From: Brevundimonas sp. SH203
Lineage (GTDB): Bacteria; Pseudomonadota; Alphaproteobacteria; Caulobacterales; Caulobacteraceae
Direction: 5' to 3'
Assembly (NCBI RefSeq): GCF_002157625.1
Contig: NZ_BDMM01000004.1
Span: forward strand, 248,001-312,000
Length of the DNA: 64,000 nucleotides
The position numbers and the translations under genes are program-made. Positions 19,560 through 29,776 of this stretch are shown here, piece after piece. The notes beneath the pieces were generated by a model that had not been told where the DNA came from, ran no database searches, and was given only the letters and a program-made list of their open reading frames with translations. Each line of letters starts with the position of its first letter. Positions within the stretch are counted from its first letter, which is position 1.

Positions 19560-20462
19560 TCAGCCCTTCAGCACGTCCACCAGGGTCTTGCCCAGGCGGG
19601 CCGGCGATTCCGACATGCGGATGCCGGCGGCTTCCATCGCCGCGATCTTGGATTCCGCATCGCCCTTGCCGCCCGAGACGACGGCGCCGGCGTGGCCCAT
19701 GGTGCGGCCCTTGGGCGCGGTGCGGCCGGCGATGAAGCCGGCCATCGGCTTCTTGCGGCCCTTTTTGGCTTCGTCGATCAGGAACTGGGCGGCGTCTTCT
19801 TCCGCCCCGCCGCCGATTTCGCCGATCATGATGATCGAGGTGGTTTCCTCGTCGGCCAGGAACAGCTCCAGCACGTCGATGAACTCGGTGCCCTTGACCG
19901 GGTCGCCGCCGATGCCGACGGCCGTGGTCTGGCCCAGGCCTTCGTTGGTGGTCTGGAACACGGCCTCATAGGTCAGGGTGCCCGAACGCGACACGATGCC
20001 GACCGAGCCCTTCTTGAAGATGTTGCCCGGCATGATGCCGATCTTGCACTCGTCCGGCGTCAGGATGCCGGGGCAGTTCGGACCCAGCAGACGCGACTTG
20101 GAGCCTTCCAGACGGCGCTTCACCTTGACCATGTCCATCACCGGAATGCCTTCGGTGATGCAGGTGATGAAGGGGATTTCGGCGTCGATGGCCTCGATGA
20201 TGGCGGCCGCCGCGCCCGACGGCGGGACATAGATGACCGAGGCGTCGGCGCCCGTGGCGTCCTTGGCTTCGGCGACAGAGGCGTAGATCGGCAGGGTTTC
20301 GCCGTGCGAGCCGGTCCAGTTCGTGCCGCCCTTGGACGGGTGGACGCCGGCGACCATCTGGGTGCCGTGATAGGCCAGGGCCTGTTCGGTGTGGAAGCCG
20401 CCGGTCTTGCCGGTCAGGCCCTGGACGATGATCTTGGTGTTCTTGTCGACGAGGATGGACAT
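19560..20462 (-). CDS. sucD: Succinate-CoA ligase alpha subunit
   Basis: Alpha subunit of succinyl-CoA synthetase, which binds CoA and carries the phosphohistidine in the TCA cycle. Visible landmarks are [52 protein letters not shown] and the phospho-His region [12 protein letters not shown]. Length of 300 residues is normal. It does not directly follow sucC as is usual: a PIN toxin gene ends 18 bp upstream, preceded by its antitoxin and a glycosyltransferase. It must therefore use a promoter inside that insert or be coupled to the toxin gene. Confidence 0.96.
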   Translation of the reverse strand: MSILVDKNTKIIVQGLTGKTGGFHTEQALAYHGTQMVAGVHPSKGGTNWTGSHGETLPIYASVAEAKDATGADASVIYVPPSGAAAAIIEAIDAEIPFITCITEGIPVMDMVKVKRRLEGSKSRLLGPNCPGILTPDECKIGIMPGNIFKKGSVGIVSRSGTLTYEAVFQTTNEGLGQTTAVGIGGDPVKGTEFIDVLELFLADEETTSIIMIGEIGGGAEEDAAQFLIDEAKKGRKKPMAGFIAGRTAPKGRTMGHAGAVVSGGKGDAESKIAAMEAAGIRMSESPARLGKTLVDVLKG

Positions 20463-20480
20463 GAGGTCTCGCTTCGTTGG

Positions 20481-20909
20481 TTAAGCTTTGGGAAGGAAAG
20501 GGTTTTCGACGCGAACCGACCCGTAGGTCCGTCCGTGATCGAGGTCTTCGGAATAGAGGACTTTGGCGCCGATCTTCTCGGCGGCGGCGATGATCGCGCC
20601 GTCCCAGTAGGACAGCTGGTAGCGACGCGCATTGTCGATGCCGGCCAGCACGATGTCGGGCGTGACGGGCTGGCAAGGCTTCAGGGCGATGACCCGAATC
20701 CACTCTCGCGCCTCGTCCGGCGTCAGCGGCGGCGCCCCCTTGCGGGTCGAGACAGTGTAGAATTCGTCCAGCACCTGGCCAGAGGTGCAATAGTCCTCGG
20801 TCAGCGCGATCTCGCGCGCCCGCGCCCAACGGTCGCCGGCGTGGTCCTGACCCAGGGCGGCGTAGAGCAGGATGTTGGTGTCGAGAAAGACCTCGGAACT
20901 AGCGATCAA
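20481..20909 (-). CDS. PIN-domain ribonuclease toxin (VapC-like)
   Basis: A 142-residue PIN-domain protein, the nuclease of a VapBC-type toxin-antitoxin pair. The acidic active-site residues are visible in FLDTNILLY (Asp), VLDEFYT (Glu), SYWDGAIIAAA (Asp) and LYSEDL (Asp), giving the usual four. Its start overlaps the upstream antitoxin gene by 11 bp. It ends 18 bp before sucD, a very unusual place for a toxin gene. Targets are usually tRNA or rRNA in this family; the target here is unknown. Confidence 0.88.
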   Translation of the reverse strand: MIASSEVFLDTNILLYAALGQDHAGDRWARAREIALTEDYCTSGQVLDEFYTVSTRKGAPPLTPDEAREWIRVIALKPCQPVTPDIVLAGIDNARRYQLSYWDGAIIAAAEKIGAKVLYSEDLDHGRTYGSVRVENPFLPKA

Positions 20910-21153
20910 ACCGACGATCCCCGCTGTAGATTTCGTCGCGCTTTCCAGGTCGCCAATCGCCCATACGGCCCCTGGACTCGTCGATCAGCTTCAGCAGCGC
21001 CTCGCGCGCCTCGTCCTTGGAGGTTTCCTGCTGGACCCATTGGGTCAGGAAACCGCGCACCGCCTCATTGACGGTCGTCCGCTTCATGGCCGCCAGAACC
21101 CGCACCTTGTCGAGCAGGGCGTCGTCGATGGCGAGGGTCAGGTTGCGGGTCAC
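20899..21153 (-). CDS. VapB-like antitoxin
   Basis: An 84-residue protein encoded just upstream of, and overlapping, the PIN toxin gene. It begins with a short beta strand then helices typical of ribbon-helix-helix antitoxins (LTLAIDDALLDKVRVLAAMK, RTTVNEAVRGFL) and ends in a charged flexible tail (GDWRPGKRDEIYSGDRRFDR) that would wrap the toxin. The GTG at 21153 was chosen because the RHH strand starts right there; a longer frame reaches back to 21441 but overlaps the glycosyltransferase gene. It probably autoregulates the pair, hence perhaps also sucD. Confidence 0.75.
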   Translation of the reverse strand: MTRNLTLAIDDALLDKVRVLAAMKRTTVNEAVRGFLTQWVQQETSKDEAREALLKLIDESRGRMGDWRPGKRDEIYSGDRRFDR

Positions 21154-21223
21154 GGTGGCGAGCGGGGGCTTACACGGGTTATGTGGAGCACATAGACCGC
21201 GTGACCCGGCCGGGCAAGCGCGG

Positions 21224-22108
21224 TCAGATGTCCAGCAAGAGGCCCAGGCGTCGCAACACCGCCTGCTGCCAGGGCCTGAGGGCGTAGAGGTCGCCGAACA
21301 GCGCGGCTTCCCGGCCGGCCTGTCGCGCCTCGACATAGGCGGCCTGCTGGCGACGGCGACGGCGGCCCATTTCGGCGGTGTCGCCCGCCGCCGCGCGCCG
21401 GTCCCACTTGGCCCGCCAGACCTCCAGGCCGATGGCGTCATGATGCAGCAGCCAGGCCGTGCGGCCGCTCCCGGGATCGCGCGCCCGCGCCGCCTTCAAC
21501 GGCCGGTCGTCGCGCTTGGATTCGTGGATGCAGACCATGACGTCCGCCAGACCGCGCCGCACCGCGTGCTTGCCCATATGGTGCGCCAGAAGACCGCGCA
21601 CGAAGAACCGGCCGCGACCGGGATAGAACAGGTCGGCGAACTGATCCGGGAACGGCCCGTGATAGGGTTTGCGCGCCAGCCGCGCCCCGTATTCCTGTGT
21701 CAGGTCGTCGCCCGCCCGCCACACCGCCTCGATCGAGGGGAAGATGACCGCCTCGCGCCCGGCGGGCACGGCGCCCAGCACGGCCGACAGATCGACGTCG
21801 CCCAGGATCATTTCGTCGATGTCGACGACCAGCAGCCAGTCGGCGGCCAGGGTGGAATAGGCGTCGGCATAGACGGCCCTCTGCCGATCCTCGACCGTCG
21901 CAGGCCGACCGCCCCGCGCGGCCCAGAAGGCGGCGTCGCAGACGATCAGCTCGTCGGGGTCCAGCCCGACCTCGGCCGGGTCGGGCGCGCGGTCGCCGTC
22001 GAAATAGATCCTGATCCGCGCCGCCCGCCGACGCCGATAATGGTCGGCGAAGGTCGCGAGATGACGCGCGGGGGCCAGGGCCATCGCGACCACTTCGAAA
22101 TCCGGCAA
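21224..22108 (-). CDS. Glycosyltransferase family 2-like protein (Glyco_tranf_2_4 type)
   Basis: A 294-residue putative glycosyltransferase. The N-terminal part has a nucleotide-sugar binding fold with an acidic VVDIDEMIL motif (DxD-like metal site) near residue 95, and later HESKRDDRP and HHDAIGLEVWRAKW, which resemble the Glyco_tranf_2_4 group acting in surface polysaccharide synthesis. The tail is Arg/Ala-rich. It lies between sucC and the VapBC-like pair with a hairpin terminator on the sucC side. Nothing nearby suggests its acceptor. Confidence 0.7.
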   Translation of the reverse strand: MPDFEVVAMALAPARHLATFADHYRRRRAARIRIYFDGDRAPDPAEVGLDPDELIVCDAAFWAARGGRPATVEDRQRAVYADAYSTLAADWLLVVDIDEMILGDVDLSAVLGAVPAGREAVIFPSIEAVWRAGDDLTQEYGARLARKPYHGPFPDQFADLFYPGRGRFFVRGLLAHHMGKHAVRRGLADVMVCIHESKRDDRPLKAARARDPGSGRTAWLLHHDAIGLEVWRAKWDRRAAAGDTAEMGRRRRRQQAAYVEARQAGREAALFGDLYALRPWQQAVLRRLGLLLDI

Positions 22109-22169
22109 AATCCCCTCCCCGTCCCTGTGCGGCGACTATGGCGGGCCGCCGAAGCCGTCCGCAACGAGA

Positions 22170-22199
22170 AACGGCGACGCTGCAAGCAGCGCCGCCGTT
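22170..22199 (-). terminator. Hairpin downstream of sucC
   Basis: A 13-bp stem with one G-U pair (22170-22182 with 22187-22199) and CAAG loop, 26 bp after the sucC stop, with TTTCTC after it on the minus strand. It may cut off transcription before the glycosyltransferase and sucD. Confidence 0.65.
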
Positions 22200-22225
22200 A
22201 CGCGACCACCAAGGGCCTTTTGGTC

Positions 22226-23416
<1,191 letters not shown>

Positions 23417-23448
23417 GGAAACCGCCGCAATCTTCGCTGGGGAGAGTT

Positions 23449-23468
23449 GCGGGGCTTATAGGCCCCGC
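23449..23468 (-). terminator. Short GC hairpin between MFS gene and sucC
   Basis: GCGGGGC and GCCCCGC (7 bp) around a TTATAG loop, 36 bp beyond the MFS stop and 32 bp before the sucC start. It may end the MFS transcript or lie in the sucC leader; no clear T-run follows. Confidence 0.35.
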
Positions 23469-23503
23469 TCCTTCGCGGGTGCAACAGTATGTGAACCGGG
23501 AAT

Positions 23504-25030
23504 TTAGTCGATCCAGTCCCGCTTCAGCGTGCGAGACGCCCCGATCAGCAGCACGGCGGCCAGCACATAGAAGCCCATGCCGGTGTAGATGGCCCAGCGC
23601 AGGCTCTCCTCGCCGAACCGGGGCGCCAGCAGGTCGCTCATCCAGCCGAAGTAGTAGAAGCCCACCGCGATCCCGAGCAGATTGTTGACCAGCAGGAACA
23701 GGGCCGAGGCGGTCGACCGCATGGCCGCGGGGACCAGATGCTGCACCGCCGCCGTGATCGGACCCAGCCAGGCCAGGTTCAGACCCGTGGGCAGAAGGAA
23801 GATGAAGAAGGCCAGAGTCAGCTGCTGAACATGGCTGCCGCCGCCCGGCAGGACCAGGCCGATCAGCCACGGCGAATTCATCGCCAGGATGAAGCACGGC
23901 GCCGAGATCAAGAAGGCGATGGCCGGCGTCAGCGGATAGGCGCCCTTGCCCTTCTTCGACAGCTTGTCGGCGATCATGCCGCCCAGCCAGATGCCCAAGA
24001 GGCCGCCGATCAGGGCGATGCCGGCGTAATAGACGCTGGTCTGTTTCAGGGTCAGGTCGAAGCTGCGCATGAAGAACAGCGGCAGCCAGCCGGCGACGCC
24101 ATAGCCGCATACCGACGACGAAGCCGCGCCAAGGGCCAGCAGCCAGAAGCTGGGTTTCCTGATCACCACCGAGGCCGTGCGTCGCGCGATCATCAGCGAC
24201 ACGCCGATCACCACCGCCAGCAGACCGCCGAAGCCCAGCACCAGCGGATTGCCCAGCGACGTCCCCATCAGCCAGCTGACGCCGGCCAGGATCAGAAGGC
24301 CGGCGCCCAGCCCCAGCATGATCTGGGCGGCGATCCGGCCGACGCGATCCGTCCCTGCGGAAATGGGGGCGGCGATGGGCGTCGCCGTCGCGGCCTCGGC
24401 CTTGACCACATCCATGCCGCCGCGCCGGGGATCGCGCACCGTCAGACGCAGCAGCGGCGCGACCAGCAGGCCCAGCAGACCGACGACGATGAAGGCCGTG
24501 CGCCAGCCATAGGTCGCGGCCAGCAGGCCGCCGACCAGTGTGCCCGCCGCCATGCCCAGCGGGATGCCGAAGGCGAAGGCCGCCATGGCCCGCGCGCGCT
24601 GATGCGGCGGGAAATAGTCGGCGATCAGCGAATAGGCCGGGGCCACCCCGCCCGCCTCGCCCACGCCCACGCCCATCCGGCACAGGAACAGCTGACCGAA
24701 CGACCCGGCCATGCCGCACAGGGCGGTGAAGCCGGACCAGACGGCGAGCGCTCCGGTCATGATCCAGACCCGGCTGAACCGATCCGCCAGCCAGGCCAGG
24801 GGAATGGCCAGGGTCGAATAGACCGAGGCGAAGGCGATGCCGCCCAACAGGCCGAACTGGCTGTCGGACATGCCGAACTCGGCCTTCAGCGGCGCGGCCA
24901 GGATGCCGATGATCTGCCGATCCAGGAAGTTCAGCATGTAGATCAGGATCAGCACCGCCAGCACATAGTAGCGATAGCCGGGCCGCTCGGGCCGCGCCTC
25001 ATCCTGGACTGTCAGCGTCTCCGTCGTCAT
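23504..25030 (-). CDS. Spinster-type MFS transporter
   Basis: A 508-residue major facilitator with about 12 membrane segments. LNFLDRQIIGILAAPLKAEFG and GLLGGIAFASVYSTLAIPLAWLADRFSR give the motif-A region of spinster-like MFS proteins, common in Caulobacterales and Sphingomonadales. A cytoplasmic loop (about 205-230) with Asp/Arg separates the halves. It lies downstream of the TonB receptor gene on the same strand with a hairpin between. Co-occurrence with a TonB receptor suggests uptake of one nutrient across both membranes; the substrate is unknown. Confidence 0.85.
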   Translation of the reverse strand: MTTETLTVQDEARPERPGYRYYVLAVLILIYMLNFLDRQIIGILAAPLKAEFGMSDSQFGLLGGIAFASVYSTLAIPLAWLADRFSRVWIMTGALAVWSGFTALCGMAGSFGQLFLCRMGVGVGEAGGVAPAYSLIADYFPPHQRARAMAAFAFGIPLGMAAGTLVGGLLAATYGWRTAFIVVGLLGLLVAPLLRLTVRDPRRGGMDVVKAEAATATPIAAPISAGTDRVGRIAAQIMLGLGAGLLILAGVSWLMGTSLGNPLVLGFGGLLAVVIGVSLMIARRTASVVIRKPSFWLLALGAASSSVCGYGVAGWLPLFFMRSFDLTLKQTSVYYAGIALIGGLLGIWLGGMIADKLSKKGKGAYPLTPAIAFLISAPCFILAMNSPWLIGLVLPGGGSHVQQLTLAFFIFLLPTGLNLAWLGPITAAVQHLVPAAMRSTASALFLLVNNLLGIAVGFYYFGWMSDLLAPRFGEESLRWAIYTGMGFYVLAAVLLIGASRTLKRDWID

Positions 25031-25097
25031 CGGCGTTTCCCCTCGGCGTCTTGTTGTCGGAACGAGCCTAGCCGCAAGCCCGCCCCCTGCAAAGCAA

Positions 25098-25127
25098 AGG
25101 GGCGGCGGCCCGGAGACCGCCGCCCCT
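25098..25127 (-). terminator. Hairpin downstream of the TonB receptor gene
   Basis: An 11-bp GC stem (25098-25108 with 25117-25127) and 8-base loop, 22 bp after the receptor stop, then CTTTGC on the minus strand. Likely intrinsic terminator with a weak T-run. Confidence 0.6.
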
Positions 25128-25149
25128 CGTTCAGGCGTTCAGATCGCGA

Positions 25150-27378
25150 TCAGAACCGATAGGTCAGGCGCGCCGAATAGGTGGTCGGCGGGCCGTAGAA
25201 GGCGCTGATCGAGTTGTTGTAGGTCGCGCCGGGGAAGCTGTAGCCGCCGACCTTGTAGCGGACGTCGGTCAGGTTGCGGCCGAACAGACCCACTTCCCAA
25301 CGCTTGCTGGGGGCGGTCCAGATCACGCTGGCGTCGGCCAGGACATAGCCCTTCTGGTCCAGGATCGGATCGGGCGTGTCGAACAGATGATAGTCCGAAC
25401 GATACGACAGCGACGGCGTGACGCGGATCTCGCCGCCCATGATGTCGCCGCGCCAGATCATGCCGTAATAGGCCGACCACTCCGGCGAATTCTGGGGTTT
25501 GCGCAGGTTGGAGATGTCGACAGGCGAGCCGGTGATGCGGGTGATGAACTCGTCGAACTCGTTCTTCAGATAGCCCAGCGAGAAGTTGGCGGTGATGTCG
25601 CTGGTCAGATAGGCCGAACCTTCCAGTTCGAAGCCGTAGATGGTCGAGGCGCCGGCGTTGTCGACCACCGAGGCGATGCCGACGGCGGGCGGCGTGGCCA
25701 CCTGCTGGGTCGTGATCTGCTGGTCCTTGTAGTCCGAGTAGAAGATCGCCGAGGCGAAGTTCATGCGGCGGTCGAAGGCCGAACCCTTCAGGCCGATCTC
25801 ATAGGTCGTGACCGTCTCGGGCTGGTAGCCGTTGACCGTCTGGGGCACCAGGGCGGCGTCGCCGCGCATGTCCCAGCCGCCGGACTTGAAGCCCTGGCTG
25901 ACCGAGGCGTAGCCGGTCATCTGATCGGTGAAATCATACGAGAGGCTGGCGCGCGGCGTGAACTTCTCGAAGGTGTCCGAGGCCGTGTAGTTGGTGCGGG
26001 TCGCAAAGACCGCGCGCGGCGTGCCGCCGGTCAGCGGACTGCGCGTGGCGCCCAGATAGAACTGGCGCAGGACCGAGGCGTCCTTGTCGTCGCGGGTGTA
26101 GCGGCCGCCCAGCGACAGGTGCAGGCGATCCGTCAGGTCGTAGCTGAAGTCGCCGAAGATCGAGAAGGACTTGGTGTCCACCGAACCGGCCGCCGCGATC
26201 GACAGACCCAGATTGCCGGCGATGGTGTCGAACACGCCCGACGAGGCGCCGTCCAGATAATAGACGCCCGCGACGCCGGACCAGCGCTCGCCGGTGAACA
26301 GGGCCTGGAACTCCTGGGTGAACTGATGGTCGGCATAGATGGCCGGCACGTCCAGGGTCGGGTTCGGCGTCTGGTCGAAGTCGATGATGGTCGAGGTGTC
26401 GCCCGACCGATAGGCCGAGATCGACTTCAGGGTCAGCCTGTCGTTGACGCGGTATTCGCCGGTCAGGGCCACGCCTTCGGTGACGACCTTCTGATCGCCG
26501 GTGATGCCGGCGTAGGTGTCGTATTTGCCGGCGGGCGCGCGCCACAGGCCGTCGGTCGAGGTGACTTCGCGGTGGCCGTGACGGGGGCTGGAGTTATCCT
26601 CGACGCGGTCCCAGGCCAGACGGAAGAACAGATTGTCGTTCGGCGTCCATTCCGCGCTAGCGCGATAGGCGGTGACGTCCTTGTCGTACTGATCCTGACC
26701 CGTGTTCAGGTTCTTGCCGTAGCCGTCGTGCTGATAGGTGGCGACGGCGCCGCCGACGGCGAAGGTCTGACCGACGGGGACCGAGCCGGAAACCAGGAAG
26801 TTATGCTCGTTATAGCTGCCCAGTTCGGCCCGCGCCGTCAGACTGGGGTCCTGGCCCAGGCGTTTGGTGACGTATTTGATCGCGCCGCCGATGGTGTTGC
26901 GGCCGTACAAGGTGCCCTGCGGCCCGCGCAGCACCTCGATGCGCGAGATGTCGAAGATGTCGAGAACGGCGCCTTGGGGGCGGGCCACATAGACGTCGTC
27001 GACATAGAGGCCGACGCCGGGCTCGAAGCCCCACAGCGGGTCCTGCTGGCCCACGCCGCGAATGAAGGAGATCAGGGTGGAGTTCGAACCGCGCGCGATC
27101 TGGACCGTGGCGTTCGGCGTCTGTTGCTGAAGCGCGGTGATGTTGACGGCGCCGGTCTGTTCCAGACGTTCGGCGCTGAGGGCCGAGACCGCGATCGGCA
27201 CGTCCTTCAGCTGTTCGTCGCGACGACGCGCGGTGACGACGATGTCGTCGACGGTGGCCGTGTCCTGACCGGCGTTCGCCGCCTGGGCGGCCGTTTCGGC
27301 GTCCTGGGCGACCGAGGCCCCGGCAAGCACGCCCCACGCCGCGCCGGCCAGCAGCGCGCATTTCACATGACGATTCAT
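25150..27378 (-). CDS. TonB-dependent outer-membrane receptor
   Basis: A 742-residue outer-membrane receptor. A signal peptide (cleavage near ASVAQDA) is followed by a TonB-box-like DIVVTARRR, the plug domain (about 50-160, with VPIAVSALSAERL and IEVLRGPQGTLYGRNTIGGAI) and a 22-strand barrel ending in the aromatic SARLTYRF. Length and layout fit receptors of the FecA/BtuB-like class that Caulobacterales use for sugars, aromatics and iron chelates. A TetR regulator is encoded divergently, and a spinster-type MFS gene lies downstream. The ligand is not readable. Confidence 0.92.
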   Translation of the reverse strand: MNRHVKCALLAGAAWGVLAGASVAQDAETAAQAANAGQDTATVDDIVVTARRRDEQLKDVPIAVSALSAERLEQTGAVNITALQQQTPNATVQIARGSNSTLISFIRGVGQQDPLWGFEPGVGLYVDDVYVARPQGAVLDIFDISRIEVLRGPQGTLYGRNTIGGAIKYVTKRLGQDPSLTARAELGSYNEHNFLVSGSVPVGQTFAVGGAVATYQHDGYGKNLNTGQDQYDKDVTAYRASAEWTPNDNLFFRLAWDRVEDNSSPRHGHREVTSTDGLWRAPAGKYDTYAGITGDQKVVTEGVALTGEYRVNDRLTLKSISAYRSGDTSTIIDFDQTPNPTLDVPAIYADHQFTQEFQALFTGERWSGVAGVYYLDGASSGVFDTIAGNLGLSIAAAGSVDTKSFSIFGDFSYDLTDRLHLSLGGRYTRDDKDASVLRQFYLGATRSPLTGGTPRAVFATRTNYTASDTFEKFTPRASLSYDFTDQMTGYASVSQGFKSGGWDMRGDAALVPQTVNGYQPETVTTYEIGLKGSAFDRRMNFASAIFYSDYKDQQITTQQVATPPAVGIASVVDNAGASTIYGFELEGSAYLTSDITANFSLGYLKNEFDEFITRITGSPVDISNLRKPQNSPEWSAYYGMIWRGDIMGGEIRVTPSLSYRSDYHLFDTPDPILDQKGYVLADASVIWTAPSKRWEVGLFGRNLTDVRYKVGGYSFPGATYNNSISAFYGPPTTYSARLTYRF

Positions 27379-27512
27379 GGTCTCAACCCCTTGTGGTTTT
27401 CCAGCCCGTGGACGCTTTTATTCAGCGTTCAATGATTTTCATGGAAACTGACTGGGTTTCGTCCGGCTGTCAAACGGTCTGCTGACGCAACGTCACTTGG
27501 GGCGCGGATAGT

Positions 27513-27542
27513 GGCGCCGTTGCACCGGCGCCGTTGCGCCGG
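27513..27542. promoter_or_regulatory. Tandem direct repeat, candidate TetR operator
   Basis: GGCGCCGTTGCACCGG at 27513-27528 is repeated as GGCGCCGTTGCGCCGG at 27527-27542, offset by 14 bases. It lies 27 bp before the TetR start and about 135 bp upstream of the TonB gene start, in their shared 190-bp divergent region. A reversed GCAACG word also occurs near 27487-27492. A binding site for the local TetR protein is the simplest reading. Confidence 0.4.
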
Positions 27543-27568
27543 GATCGGGCCGCGCCTAGCCTTGACGG

Positions 27569-28321
27569 ATGAGCAAGACGGACGCTGACAAGACCGCCCC
27601 CCGCCCCGTCGCCGCCGCGCGTCGCAAGGCGGCGGGCGCGGCGCCGGCCCGTCGCGGTCGCCCGCCCAAGGCCAAGGCCCAGGCGGCTGGAGAGACCCGA
27701 GACCTGATCCTGGACGCGGCCGAGGACCTGTTCTCCAAACACGGCTTCTATGGCGTGACCATCCGAGAGGTGGCGCGCGAGGCGGGCGTGGATACCGCAC
27801 TCGTCCACTATTATTTCGGGGCCAAGCGCGAGCTGTTCGACGCGGTCTTCCTGCGCCGGGCCGAGGTGTGGAACACCGACCGGGTCGCCGCCATCGACCG
27901 CTACGCCGAGCGCGCGGGCGAGGACATGACGCTGGAAGGATTGCTGGAGGCCTTTCTGAGGCCGCCGTTCGAATGGTCGTTGAAGGGCGGGCCGGGGTGG
28001 AAACACTATGCCGCCCTGGTGGCCCAGACCAACGCCAACCCCAGTTTCGGCGGCGAGACGATGGCGCGCTATTTCGACCCGGCCATCCATCGGCTGATCG
28101 AACTGATCGCGCGGGTGCTGCCGGGCGCCAGCGAGGTCGATCTGTACTGGGGCTATCACAATCTGTCGGGCGCCCTGACCCTGACGCTGGGCGAGACGGG
28201 GCGGCTGGACCGGCTGTCGAACGGGCGGGCGCGGTCGGGCGATCTGGAGACGGCGGGCGACTATATGGTGCGGTTCGCGGCGGCGGGGTTCCGCGCCGTG
28301 GCCGGGATGTCGCCGCGCTAG
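27569..28321 (+). CDS. TetR-family regulator with basic N-terminal tail
   Basis: A 250-residue TetR regulator, longer than usual because of a basic N-terminal tail (about residues 1-38). The tail contains ARRGRPPKAKAQ, which looks like an AT-hook (R-G-R-P core). The HTH domain follows (about 42-90): LILDAAEDLFSKHGFYGVTI, then REVAREAGVDTALVHYYFGAK. The C-terminal ligand domain is not assigned. It is divergent from the TonB receptor gene and ends one base before the convergent DUF2306 gene. It probably controls the TonB gene and itself. Confidence 0.88.
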   Translation: MSKTDADKTAPRPVAAARRKAAGAAPARRGRPPKAKAQAAGETRDLILDAAEDLFSKHGFYGVTIREVAREAGVDTALVHYYFGAKRELFDAVFLRRAEVWNTDRVAAIDRYAERAGEDMTLEGLLEAFLRPPFEWSLKGGPGWKHYAALVAQTNANPSFGGETMARYFDPAIHRLIELIARVLPGASEVDLYWGYHNLSGALTLTLGETGRLDRLSNGRARSGDLETAGDYMVRFAAAGFRAVAGMSPR

Positions 28322-28322
28322 A

Positions 28323-28853
28323 TCAGTTTGGGCCGAAGAAGATCGCCCACATCAGCCGGCCGGGCAGGAAGGTGAAGGCGCCCGCGACGATCAGGCCGCC
28401 GACGAACATCCCGGTCATGGCCCGCCTGTGGTCGGCGACGCGGTGACGCCGCGCGGCATGGACCGCCATCGGCAGGGCGATCACCGTCCAGCCACTCAAC
28501 AGATGGATCAGCGAGAAACCGCCGGGGCCGTTCGGATTGATCTGGTGGATGAAGAAGGAGCTGAGCGCCGTCGTCCCCATCGCCAGCACCCAGGCCCAGC
28601 CGAGGGTGCGGTGCAGGCGGTCGCCCTTGACGCCCGCCAGCAGGACGAGGCCGATCACGAGCGCCGTCACGGCCGAGGCCACATGGACCTGGATCATCAC
28701 GGGCGAGGTCAGCAGCAGGTCCCAGCGCGGGGCGTGCGGCGTGAAGCCCATCCGCGCCAGCCGCCCGTCGTCGAGCGCCAGATAGGCGGCCAGCGGGACG
28801 ATCAGCAGGGTCAGAGCGACGATGGACGGAACAAGGCGGGACAGGCGGGGCAT
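28323..28853 (-). CDS. DUF2306 membrane protein
   Basis: A 176-residue four-to-five-helix membrane protein of the DUF2306 group. Signature pieces are IQVHVASAVTALVIGLVLLAG, then KGDRLHRTLGWAWV and SGWTVIALPMAVHAARRHRVADHRRAM, with conserved His/Arg residues. The start at 28853 gives MPRLSRLVPS; the longer frame upstream overlaps the promoter of the divergent LytTR gene. Function of the family is unknown; pairing with the divergent LytTR regulator suggests it is regulated by, or signals to, that protein. Confidence 0.8.
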   Translation of the reverse strand: MPRLSRLVPSIVALTLLIVPLAAYLALDDGRLARMGFTPHAPRWDLLLTSPVMIQVHVASAVTALVIGLVLLAGVKGDRLHRTLGWAWVLAMGTTALSSFFIHQINPNGPGGFSLIHLLSGWTVIALPMAVHAARRHRVADHRRAMTGMFVGGLIVAGAFTFLPGRLMWAIFFGPN

Positions 28854-29007
28854 GGACGATCTCCGTTTCCACGGTCCTGACGGGCCCTGCCCCGCGCCGC
28901 ATTCCGGTTTGCGCCAACGACCGTCGCCGATGCGCCAACGCCCACCCGTCTTTCGCGGACAAGGAAATCGTGGTCTCAAGGCCGACCTTCATCCGCCGAA
29001 AGCCGCC

Positions 29008-29772
29008 ATGACGCCCCTTGCCGCCGAACGCCGCCGCACATTCCTTCGCGGCCTGATCGTCGCCGTTCTGGCGGGCGTCTTCCTGACCGTGACCGGGGCG
29101 TTCGGGACGGCGGGCGCGCCCTTCGTTCCCCGCCTGATCTATTGGGTGATGGTGCTGGTGCTGGGCGGGCTGTGGGGTCATGCCTGCGGCGCCCTGGTCG
29201 GCCGGTATCTGGACAGCGACGAGCGGCCCTGGCTGACCATAGCGGCGATGGTGGTGGTCATCACCGGGCCGCTGTGCGTCATGGTCTGGGCGGCGACGGG
29301 CCTGTTCTTCGCGCACAGGCTCTATCCGCTGGCGGTCCTGCCGCAGCTGGTCGCGCCGGTCGCGGTGGTGACGGCGGCGGTGACGACGCTGAACGTGTTT
29401 CTGGGGCGGGCGAGGCCGGTCCAGACCCATGCGCCGGTCAAGGCGGAGACGGCGCGGCCCGTGAAGTTCCTGGATCGCCTGCCCCTGAAGCTGAGGGGCG
29501 CCGCGATCCGCGCGGTCCAGGCCGAGGACCATTATCTGCGCATCCACACCGACCGGGGATCGGACCTGATCCTGATGCGGCTGTCGGACGCGGTGGAGGA
29601 GCTGGAGGGGCTGGAAGGCGCCCAGACGCACCGAAGCTGGTGGGTGGCCAGGGACGCCGTGCGCGGGGTCGAACGCGGCGACGGCCGGGCCACCCTGATG
29701 CTGGACGGCGGCCTGTCGGCGCCGGTCAGCCGGCGCTACGCCCGGATGCTGCGCGACGCCGACTGGTGGTGA
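29008..29772 (+). CDS. Membrane-anchored LytTR-type transcriptional regulator
   Basis: A 254-residue protein with about four membrane helices in the N-terminal half (GLIVAVLAGVFLTVTGAFG, LIYWVMVLVLGGLWGHACGAL, LTIAAMVVVITGPLCVMVWAA, and a fourth) followed by a C-terminal LytTR DNA-binding domain (about 160-250; IRAVQAEDHYLRIHTDRG, THRSWWVARDAV). The ATG at 29008 was chosen over earlier frame codons because the upstream stretch has no membrane or family character. It is divergent from the DUF2306 gene. It probably senses an envelope signal through its membrane part. Confidence 0.85.
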   Translation: MTPLAAERRRTFLRGLIVAVLAGVFLTVTGAFGTAGAPFVPRLIYWVMVLVLGGLWGHACGALVGRYLDSDERPWLTIAAMVVVITGPLCVMVWAATGLFFAHRLYPLAVLPQLVAPVAVVTAAVTTLNVFLGRARPVQTHAPVKAETARPVKFLDRLPLKLRGAAIRAVQAEDHYLRIHTDRGSDLILMRLSDAVEELEGLEGAQTHRSWWVARDAVRGVERGDGRATLMLDGGLSAPVSRRYARMLRDADWW

Positions 29773-29776
29773 AGGA

